A stretch of 5,211 nucleotides of DNA from JACNKV01 sp964388155 (GTDB lineage Bacteria > Fidelibacterota > Marinisomatia > Marinisomatales > JACNKV01): contig CAYLYH010000060.1 in the NCBI GenBank assembly GCA_964388155.1, positions 1 to 5,211 of the forward strand, given 5' to 3'. Shown piece by piece: positions 1 to 5,211 of the stretch (the stretch's first letter is position 1; every line of letters begins with the position of its first letter). Below the pieces are notes generated by a model. The model worked only from the letters and a program-made list of their open reading frames with translations. It had not been told where the DNA came from and did no database searches. The position numbers and the translations under genes were made by a program.

Positions 1-698
1 CCCTCCGCCTTTTCAATAGCAAAAATAAGGACATCTTCCAGTACTAAATTTGCATTGAAAATCATCAATTGTTTAGACTCATCACTCACGACAAAAAACT
101 TTTCCATTTCCGGGATATAGCAAATGCCGGAATAATCCAGCGCAGTCCCGGGTTCTGTTTCAGTCAAAATTGAAGCACCCGCATCAATTTTGAGTATCAT
201 GCCGGGATCCATCTCATTCAGAACAAAAAAATTATTATTTGCTCCTAAAGTAATTCCTTCAAATCCCGCATTTTCATTTCCGGTGTAAGATACCGAAATT
301 CTATCCAATTCGTTACCTAATGTATCCAGATGGACAATCTCACGCTTTCTTTCTTCTACTACCCAAAGTGTAGAATCTGTAGTATCAAAGGCAATACCTT
401 CAAGATCGTCTCCGGTGTATGCCAATGTGCCTTGTACTTGACCATTCAGCGAGAGTTTTCTAACCCTGTTGTCAAGCGGATCGCTCACCACATAAAGCGC
501 AGACTTATCGGCATTCAGTGCCAAACCCGAAGGTTCTGGTACATCTAAATCATAGACATGAATCAATTCCAGCCTTTCATCAGTAAATACTACCGTGCCA
601 CCTTCGGAGATATCACAACTAACCATCGTTGCACATAACCCCACCAGAAAGATTACAGCGATATTCAGAAATACCAATTTTGATGAGATAAATTTCAT
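1..698 (-). CDS. SdiA-regulated/YjiK-like beta-propeller lipoprotein, 3' end cut by window edge
   Basis: An uninterrupted frame of 232 codons runs from ATG 696-698 off the left edge. Residues 1-28 form a lipoprotein signal (MKFISSKLVF, hydrophobic core, ATMVSC), with Cys28 as the lipid attachment site and Asp29 next. The mature part matches the SdiA-regulated family (PF06977, E. coli YjiK-like), which is related to beta-propellers. Visible motifs are VPEPSGLAL (53-61), ALYVVSD (67-73), DDLEGIAFD (97-105), LWVVEER (111-117), FEGITL (146-151), LDYSGICYIPE (187-197) and FFVVSDES (201-208). The frame breaks off at KAEG, where family members usually have an (A/P)EG(I/V) followed by about 20-40 more residues, so the protein is nearly complete. 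The role is unknown. The family is exported and no reaction is established; some relatives are loosely annotated as phytase- or esterase-like. The start overlaps the preceding stop in TGATG and has no clear Shine-Dalgarno, which suggests coupled translation. This is the only start that gives a complete signal peptide. Confidence 0.82.
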   Translation of the reverse strand, partial: MKFISSKLVFLNIAVIFLVGLCATMVSCDISEGGTVVFTDERLELIHVYDLDVPEPSGLALNADKSALYVVSDPLDNRVRKLSLNGQVQGTLAYTGDDLEGIAFDTTDSTLWVVEERKREIVHLDTLGNELDRISVSYTGNENAGFEGITLGANNNFFVLNEMDPGMILKIDAGASILTETEPGTALDYSGICYIPEMEKFFVVSDESKQLMIFNANLVLEDVLIFAIEKAE

Positions 699-700
699 CA
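696..700 (-). promoter_or_regulatory. TGATG stop/start overlap coupling the two lipoprotein genes
   Basis: On the minus strand, bases 700 to 696 read TGATG. TGA (700-698) ends the LTD lipoprotein and ATG (698-696) begins the propeller lipoprotein, sharing one A. The bases just upstream (CCAATCCTAATCCC) contain no purine-rich Shine-Dalgarno. The second gene is therefore probably translated by ribosomes that terminate and restart, which would tie its output to that of the LTD protein. Confidence 0.7.
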
Positions 701-2269
701 GGGATTAGGATTGGTTTCTCCAAGATTAGGCGGGTCATATTCCACCCAATTATCACTTCCATCCGGTGATCGTCCGATAGAAACATCGGTTGTTTGTGCT
801 TCAAATGTATAAGAATCAATGATTGTTGTTCCATCTGCATCAACCAATACGGCATCTTCTCCGCCACTGGATAAATTTGTACCAACATGAAGAACACCTT
901 GCTCCGATTGACCGTCAAACCATAGAACAAGGAACCCGCCCGGAGGGACTGAAGTCAACTCCGGATTAGTCTCTGGAATTTGATGTTTTGTTAATTCGTC
1001 TAAATTATCTGAAACATACATTCCGCCAATATCAATGGCTTCAGAACCGGAATTGTACAATTCAATACAGTCATCATATTCACCAAATTCATCAGTTACT
1101 GCATTGTCATTACTAGCAAGGATTTCGTTGATGAATAAAACACCGGTCAGCACAATATCCGGTGTGTATTCATTTGCAGCACCCTGAGTTGGTGTCGTAT
1201 ATTTCCATATATCAGACCCATCGGGGAAACGTCCCCAAGACTTTTCATCATCTTGCTCAGTATACCCAATTGAGTCTACCATTGTTGTTCCGTCAGATTC
1301 ATACAAAGCAATTGTACCACCATAAGAATTAAGTGTCAATTCTTCCCCAAGGTGAGGAAAATCATCATCTTCATCTGCCCAGAAAATCATAAAGCTACCG
1401 GATGCGATTTCAGAGCCAACAGCATCTACCGGTATCTGCCAACTATCTTCGTCCAACTGGATAAACCACCCTGAAATATCTATAGTTTCAGACATGTTAT
1501 TGTAAAGTTCAATCCACTCTCCATTTTCATACAACTCATTGATATAAACACCTTCAATGATGCACGAACCGTCATCAAGATCCGCAGCTGAATCGTAATT
1601 CACGGCATCGGGGTTTGTACAACCAAAAACAGGTTCTTGTATGCTATTCTCTTCCCCCGGTGTGGGTGTCATAGTCAATATCCAGTTATCACGATTTTCT
1701 CCGAAAAAGAGAGCTTCTGGATCAGCCATTATTGGTCGTGCCATTGAAACATCCCCATACTGTTGTGAATATTCGTGAGAATCAATTATGGTTGTACTGT
1801 CAACATCATACAAATAGATACCATCTCCATCACCGCCCAGTTTTTCAGAAATATGCAAAATACCATCTTCGGGTTCTTTATCAAACCAGATAATTAGATA
1901 TCCACCTGCTTCAATTGTAGTTTTAGTTGGGTCCTCAATTGAAATTTTATGACCTTCCATATTTCCGTCGGCAAGATACATTCCTCCTATGTCAATAGCT
2001 TCGTTGTTTGGGTTGTAAATCTCAATCCAGTCATCAAAAGGATCTGTGCCGTCATCATCCGGATCCTCAATAAAGGTATCGTTACTCGCCATGAATTCAT
2101 TGATAAACAAAACCGGTCCATAATAACAGGTTCCGTCGTCATTAGTTGCTTCAGGATTATAGTTCCCCGCACTACTGTCGGTGCAGCCCTGAATTATAAC
2201 AGACTCGTCGATATCACAACTCATACAGAGCAACAGTCCTAAAATTGTGAGAAATTTCATTATTTTCAT
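698..2269 (-). CDS. Acidic lipoprotein with three lamin-tail (LTD) domains and two GCT...DDG(S/T)C Cys modules
   Basis: This is a 523-residue envelope or surface lipoprotein of unknown function. Residues 1-18 form a lipoprotein signal (MKIMKFLTIL..., LLLCMSC), so Cys18 would be lipidated, followed by Asp19. Three LTD domains, an immunoglobulin-like fold, can be seen. LTD1 (~53-207) has FINEFMASND, DDWIEIYNP and IDIGGMYLAD. LTD2 (~240-365) has VYINELYENGEWIELYNN. LTD3 (~377-519) has FINEILASND, CIELYNSG and IDIGGMYVSD. Each ends in a PDGS/NW...P-type closing strand. Two 21-residue modules run from Cys29 to Cys48 and from Cys217 to Cys236, placed before LTD1 and LTD2 and absent before LTD3. The mature chain is rich in Asp and Glu. 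LTDs are known in secreted bacterial proteins, often attached to nucleases or other hydrolases or to CotH-like proteins, but no enzyme domain is present here. I chose ATG 2269: AGGAG lies 6 nt upstream, whereas the in-frame TTG at 2275 abuts the AGGAG. The stop codon overlaps the next gene's ATG. Confidence 0.88.
   Translation of the reverse strand: MKIMKFLTILGLLLCMSCDIDESVIIQGCTDSSAGNYNPEATNDDGTCYYGPVLFINEFMASNDTFIEDPDDDGTDPFDDWIEIYNPNNEAIDIGGMYLADGNMEGHKISIEDPTKTTIEAGGYLIIWFDKEPEDGILHISEKLGGDGDGIYLYDVDSTTIIDSHEYSQQYGDVSMARPIMADPEALFFGENRDNWILTMTPTPGEENSIQEPVFGCTNPDAVNYDSAADLDDGSCIIEGVYINELYENGEWIELYNNMSETIDISGWFIQLDEDSWQIPVDAVGSEIASGSFMIFWADEDDDFPHLGEELTLNSYGGTIALYESDGTTMVDSIGYTEQDDEKSWGRFPDGSDIWKYTTPTQGAANEYTPDIVLTGVLFINEILASNDNAVTDEFGEYDDCIELYNSGSEAIDIGGMYVSDNLDELTKHQIPETNPELTSVPPGGFLVLWFDGQSEQGVLHVGTNLSSGGEDAVLVDADGTTIIDSYTFEAQTTDVSIGRSPDGSDNWVEYDPPNLGETNPNP
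1567..2186 (-). repeat. Pair of 21-residue GCT...NY...DDG(S/T)C coding modules
   Basis: Within the LTD lipoprotein, two copies of a short module are encoded at about 2124-2186 (residues 28-48) and 1560-1622 (residues 216-236). Both start Gly-Cys-Thr, carry Ala-x-Asn-Tyr in the middle and end Asp-Asp-Gly-(Thr/Ser)-Cys, with 19 positions between the two cysteines in each. The Asp cluster and the paired Cys suggest a small disulfide-closed, possibly Ca2+-binding linker. It is a recurrent module in secreted proteins of marine FCB-group bacteria, by my recollection of the family. Confidence 0.6.
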
Positions 2270-2275
2270 CGTCAA

Positions 2276-2280
2276 CTCCT
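2276..2280 (-). promoter_or_regulatory. Ribosome binding site that fixes the LTD lipoprotein start
   Basis: The minus strand reads AGGAGTTGACG then ATG. The AGGAG is 6 nt before the ATG at 2269 and directly touches the in-frame TTG at 2275. Normal spacing therefore selects the ATG and removes two residues (M/L-T) from the longest possible reading. The next in-frame ATG at 2260 would be 15 nt away, which is too far. Confidence 0.75.
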
Positions 2281-2290
2281 TTGTGTTTAT

Positions 2291-3544
2291 TTAGAAATTA
2301 ATCAAAGCCTGTAGTAAGATTGAGTTGAAATCGTAATCCCCACCACTGACTTCATCATCCGCATTGATTGAATTATCAGTGATGATATAATTTGCCATGA
2401 ATTTCACATTTGGATTAGCATACCAGGTTAATCCAAATGTGGTGTTTATTGCCTTTCCACCTAATATTCCACCGTCATGGCCGGAACCGGTTGCGGTGGG
2501 ATCAGAAAGATTAACATAGCTGTACCTAAAGAGCAATTCCCATGCACCGAGTTTATTGCTATTCGGAATCACCTGTCCAAATTCACCCTGTGTCTTATCC
2601 CATGGTCGTTTTTCTCCGGTAACCAACCAACTGAAAAATACGTAGCTACCTTCGAATGAAGCATCGTTATAAGGGACTTCATTAAACTCTCCATAGCGAT
2701 TCACGTCGGTTTGCATATATTCGCCCTGAACACAAAAGTTATTCAGTTGAACAGCGCCTTCCAACCCTTTTTGTATTACACGGTCCACATTCATGATAAC
2801 ACCCGTGTCAACATGTTCACTGTCTCCTAGCTTATTTTCGGGCTCAGATTTAAATTCAACCCTATTTGCTGCTTCATCAACATCGGGCAAATAATTTGCG
2901 TAAGAAACACCAGCATGTATTAATAACGGACCAATGTGTGGTGCCGCGGCAAGTCGAAATGCATAACCGCCACCGACTTCATCATTTTTATCTTTTCGAT
3001 CTCCAGGATAAAAAGTTTGTCCAAAATAGTTACCGCTCACATTCCACATCTCACCCCATTTTGTGTATCCCAAAGCCATTCTTCTCCCCATTTTGAAAGA
3101 CATACTTGGGTATGATCTTTCAATAAAACTGATATAACGGGAAGACGTCAATATCTCTAATCCAAAGGGGACTTTGTAATTGCCAAGTTTGACGAACGCA
3201 TTGTTCAAGCCGGTATATGCAACCCACATATCCTTGATTTCAACGGCTACATCTGCAATATCCATATCCCATTCAGCCTGCCAGTAATCCCACATTTTTA
3301 CCTTAATGGCAAATCGTCCTTTTCTCAAGTGTGTACTATTACTCATGACATCTTCTGAATCATCAGAAAATTTCCCACCTTGAATAAACATTCTCACATC
3401 AAATTTGGTTCTGAATTTTCCATCATCTGATTTGAAATGCATAATCCCATTATTCCATTCGGTGTTCCCGGAAGACGTGTTTTCTTGAGAGAGCAAACAT
3501 CCGAACATCATCATCAATATTGTGAATATTTTTACTGTTTTCAT
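2291..3544 (-). CDS. Phosphate-selective porin O/P family outer-membrane protein
   Basis: This 417-residue outer-membrane beta-barrel is predicted to pass phosphate or polyphosphate-like anions into the periplasm. Residues 1-20 form a signal peptide (MKTVKIFTIL then a hydrophobic run ending LLSQ), with cleavage likely near residue 20. The mature part has alternating aromatic strands typical of barrels and ends in Phe (LLQALINF), the usual outer-membrane insertion signal. OprO/OprP family (PF07396) hallmarks are visible: the LRKGRFAIKVK strand (73-83), IKDMWVAYTG (103-112), GNYKVPFGLE with TSSRYISFIERS (121-144), GRRMALGY (153-160), and the late GAWELLFRYSYVNLSD (333-348) followed by TFGLTWYANPNVKFMANYI (369-387). 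The length is normal for the family. The ATG at 3544 follows a GGAG at 8-nt spacing. The gene lies between the Na/Pi transporter and two lipoprotein genes. Specificity for phosphate over other anions cannot be read from the sequence; the adjacent phosphate transporter is the best support. Confidence 0.9.
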   Translation of the reverse strand: MKTVKIFTILMMMFGCLLSQENTSSGNTEWNNGIMHFKSDDGKFRTKFDVRMFIQGGKFSDDSEDVMSNSTHLRKGRFAIKVKMWDYWQAEWDMDIADVAVEIKDMWVAYTGLNNAFVKLGNYKVPFGLEILTSSRYISFIERSYPSMSFKMGRRMALGYTKWGEMWNVSGNYFGQTFYPGDRKDKNDEVGGGYAFRLAAAPHIGPLLIHAGVSYANYLPDVDEAANRVEFKSEPENKLGDSEHVDTGVIMNVDRVIQKGLEGAVQLNNFCVQGEYMQTDVNRYGEFNEVPYNDASFEGSYVFFSWLVTGEKRPWDKTQGEFGQVIPNSNKLGAWELLFRYSYVNLSDPTATGSGHDGGILGGKAINTTFGLTWYANPNVKFMANYIITDNSINADDEVSGGDYDFNSILLQALINF

Positions 3545-3552
3545 TGTGTTTT

Positions 3553-3556
3553 CTCC
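3553..3556 (-). promoter_or_regulatory. Ribosome binding site of the porin gene
   Basis: On the minus strand the spacer reads GGAGAAAACACA then ATG, so GGAG lies 8 nt before the ATG at 3544. It supports that start and falls inside the 29-nt gap after the Na/Pi transporter stop. The gap has no hairpin and no room for a convincing promoter. Confidence 0.7.
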
Positions 3557-3573
3557 ATGGTTGTTTTTGATTA

Positions 3574-5211
3574 TTAGCTCTTACTATCTTTTTTAATCTC
3601 TAAAATTGTTTTCGCAATATTTCCGATATACACATTGATCTGCTTGAGGAGATCCATAAGTTCCATATGCACTTCATGTGTTGCAACGGATTTTGCTTTT
3701 TTCTGTTGTACACGTTCTAAATGAGCTTGGCGATACTCCGTTTCAAGATTTTGGTATTTTCGGTCTTTTTTTATCACTTTTTGTGCCGTTTCTAAATTTA
3801 GTTCAGAAAAAGCATCGCTCAATCGGGAGACTTGCTTTATGACTTTCAGGTGAAACGCTTCCAGCTCTGTTTGCCCCTCCTCAGAAAAGGCTTCAGACAA
3901 TGCGTGCTTTTTGTGCATTAACGGAACGATATTTCGGTGAATGATGTCGCCGATACTTTCCATATCGTTTGCGATAGACATCATAGCAAATACTTCTTTT
4001 GCCTGAAGATCACTTAATTCCTGACGACTGACCTGAAATAGATAGTTGGTTACATTCTCCTCGAGAAAATCAATTTTTTCTTCCCGCATATCAATGCCCT
4101 CAATCAATGAGAGTTGCGGGTAGATTTTGTCCTGCTTCGGCTCATCACTCATAAATGGGACAATACTGGCATCTAGCATTCTTCCAAGGATTTTAATCAT
4201 CCGGGACATTTCGGTTTGTGCCAGCCCGACAGCAATTGCCGGATGAGAAATTTGACTGTCGTCCAGATGCCACGTAGCGGGGACAACGCCTTTTTCTTCC
4301 TCTTTATCGGGGAGTATTTTATAAACTAATGCTGCCAATAGGGTTGTAAACGGAAGAAATACGAAACCGACGGTAATATTAAAAATCGTATGAGCGTTTG
4401 CGATTTGCCGCGGTGTGTCCGCAGATAATGTACGAACAAAATCCGCCAGATACGGAATAAACCAGACAAAAAGCAACACACCTCCAAGATTGAACATGAC
4501 ATGCGCAATGGCGACTCGCTTGGCACCTCGAATGGTACCGATACTCGCCAATCCTGCTGTGATACACGTTCCGACATTTGCACCAAATATCAACGGAATT
4601 CCCGCCTCCAGAGTAATTAATCCGTTCATGGCGAGGGTGATGACAATCCCTGTAAAGGCAGAGCTGCTTTGAATTAGTCCCGTAAATATGGCTCCAATCA
4701 GAAGTCCTAAAAAGGGGTTTTCTAATCCGACCATTAATTCTTGGAAAGGAGGGAAGCCTCGCAAGGGTTTCATTGAATCGGACATGAGTTTCATCCCAAA
4801 AAATAAAATCCCGAATCCAAGCAATGCTTCTCCGAAATGTTTGTAAGATTCCTTTTTAGAAAACATCGTCAGAATAAACCCGACGGTAATCATTAAGAGT
4901 GCGTAGTCCGTTAATTTGAACGCCACCAGCTGAGCGGTAATGGTTGTCCCGATATTTGCCCCCATAATGACCCCAAGTGCCTGAGCATACGACATCAATT
5001 GTGCCTGAACAAAACTCACCAGCATCACGGTTGTTGCGCTGCTGCTTTGGATAACCATGGTTACAAATGCACCAACGACGAGAGCAATCACACGATTTTT
5101 TGTCAACGTAGCAAGGATGTTTCGCATACTGTCGCCGGCAGCTTTTTTCATGCCGCCACTCATTTTTTCCATGCCGTAGAGGAAGAACGCTAATCCGCCA
5201 AACAGTCCCAT
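3574..5211 (-). CDS. Na+/phosphate cotransporter (NptA/PF02690 type) with PhoU-like C-terminal domain; 5' end probably cut by window edge
   Basis: This inner-membrane protein is predicted to import inorganic phosphate with sodium. The readable part is 545 residues. The first ~300 are strongly hydrophobic and contain the duplicated family signature: QSSSATT at residues 55-61 with GANIGTTITA at 84-93, then QSSSAFTG at 181-188 with GANVGTCITA at 210-219. In this family the QSSS motifs form the substrate/sodium site. Residues ~325-545 are soluble, helical and charged and resemble PhoU, including an ESIGD segment at 418-422 matching the PhoU 'ERIGD' signature. That domain is usually cytoplasmic and regulatory. 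The reading frame is open to the last base. The first visible ATG (5209-5211) begins MGLFGGLAFFLYGM, but family members normally carry several residues before GLFGGLA, and no ribosome site is visible. The true start is therefore probably outside the window. The gene ends in TAA, 29 nt before the porin gene. Family assignment is firm; transport of phosphate specifically is inferred from the family. Confidence 0.93.
   Translation of the reverse strand: MGLFGGLAFFLYGMEKMSGGMKKAAGDSMRNILATLTKNRVIALVVGAFVTMVIQSSSATTVMLVSFVQAQLMSYAQALGVIMGANIGTTITAQLVAFKLTDYALLMITVGFILTMFSKKESYKHFGEALLGFGILFFGMKLMSDSMKPLRGFPPFQELMVGLENPFLGLLIGAIFTGLIQSSSAFTGIVITLAMNGLITLEAGIPLIFGANVGTCITAGLASIGTIRGAKRVAIAHVMFNLGGVLLFVWFIPYLADFVRTLSADTPRQIANAHTIFNITVGFVFLPFTTLLAALVYKILPDKEEEKGVVPATWHLDDSQISHPAIAVGLAQTEMSRMIKILGRMLDASIVPFMSDEPKQDKIYPQLSLIEGIDMREEKIDFLEENVTNYLFQVSRQELSDLQAKEVFAMMSIANDMESIGDIIHRNIVPLMHKKHALSEAFSEEGQTELEAFHLKVIKQVSRLSDAFSELNLETAQKVIKKDRKYQNLETEYRQAHLERVQQKKAKSVATHEVHMELMDLLKQINVYIGNIAKTILEIKKDSKS

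Noticed and set aside
330..548. Plus-strand open frame of 72 codons
   Set aside because: It lies opposite the well-matched propeller lipoprotein, has no recognisable domain and no supporting ribosome site.
1..698. Naming the propeller lipoprotein a phytase
   Set aside because: The motifs fit the SdiA-regulated family, and I cannot identify the Ca2+-binding or catalytic residues of beta-propeller phytases.
698..800. Type IX secretion C-terminal domain on the LTD lipoprotein
   Set aside because: The C-terminus ends with the closing strand of LTD3 (NWVEYDPPNLGETN); no extra sorting domain follows, and the protein has its own lipid anchor.
619..930. Minus-strand frame of 103 codons spanning the junction of the two lipoprotein genes
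   Set aside because: It runs across the end of the LTD gene and the start of the propeller gene in a third frame. Both real frames have signal peptide or domain evidence.
1949..2242. Plus-strand open frame of 97 codons
   Set aside because: It is antisense to LTD1 and the signal peptide of the LTD lipoprotein. The minus-strand frame has clear domain motifs; this one has none.
2270..2275. TTG at 2275 as the start of the LTD lipoprotein
   Set aside because: The TTG is directly adjacent to AGGAG, leaving no spacing. The ATG at 2269 has a 6-nt spacing and gives an equally good signal peptide.
3497..3499. Cys16 of the porin as a lipobox cysteine (MMFGC)
   Set aside because: Phe at -2 and Met at -3 are poor for a lipobox, and hydrophobic LL follows. 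A cleaved signal peptide ending near LLSQ and a barrel ending in Phe fit better.
3545..3573. Terminator or internal promoter between transporter and porin genes
   Set aside because: The 29-nt gap has no inverted repeat followed by a T run and no recognisable promoter elements; only the ribosome site is supported.
4326..4672. Overlapping open frames on both strands (minus 4326-4586 and 4379-4567, plus 4415-4672)
   Set aside because: All lie inside the membrane part of the Na/Pi transporter, whose conserved second QSSS/GANVGT half is in the main frame. They are out-of-frame shadows.

Overview
The window holds four genes, all on the minus strand, packed head to tail with spacers of 29 nt, 21 nt and a 1-nt overlap. 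They look like part of one operon transcribed from the right edge toward the left edge. No gene-free stretch exceeds 30 bases. I see no RNA gene, mobile element, CRISPR array or terminator.

In transcription order: (1) 3574-5211, an inner-membrane Na+/phosphate cotransporter of the NptA/PF02690 type with a PhoU-like C-terminal half, probably missing a few N-terminal codons beyond the right edge. (2) 2291-3544, an outer-membrane porin of the phosphate-selective OprO/OprP family. (3) 698-2269, a very acidic lipoprotein with three lamin-tail (LTD) domains and two short Cys-to-Cys 'GCT...DDG(S/T)C' modules. (4) 1-698, a lipoprotein of the SdiA-regulated/YjiK-like beta-propeller family, cut by the left edge close to its natural C-terminus.

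The cell is a Gram-negative with an outer membrane, shown by the OprO/P porin with a C-terminal Phe and by two lipoproteins. The DNA looks AT-rich. The GCT...NY...DDGSC module, LTD lipoproteins and 'LLSQ'-type signal peptide together suggest the Fibrobacterota-Chlorobiota-Bacteroidota (FCB) group, perhaps a marine lineage such as Marinimicrobia or a Bacteroidota relative. That placement is inference and not proven by the window.

A coherent working model is phosphate uptake. The porin would carry phosphate across the outer membrane and the cotransporter would carry it across the inner membrane. The two exported lipoproteins are the unexplained part. Both belong to fold families that turn up near, or distantly resemble, phosphoester-processing proteins, so they might capture or process a phosphate source at the envelope. 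No catalytic site can be identified in either, so this is a hypothesis. The promoter and any Pho-type regulatory site would lie to the right of the window.
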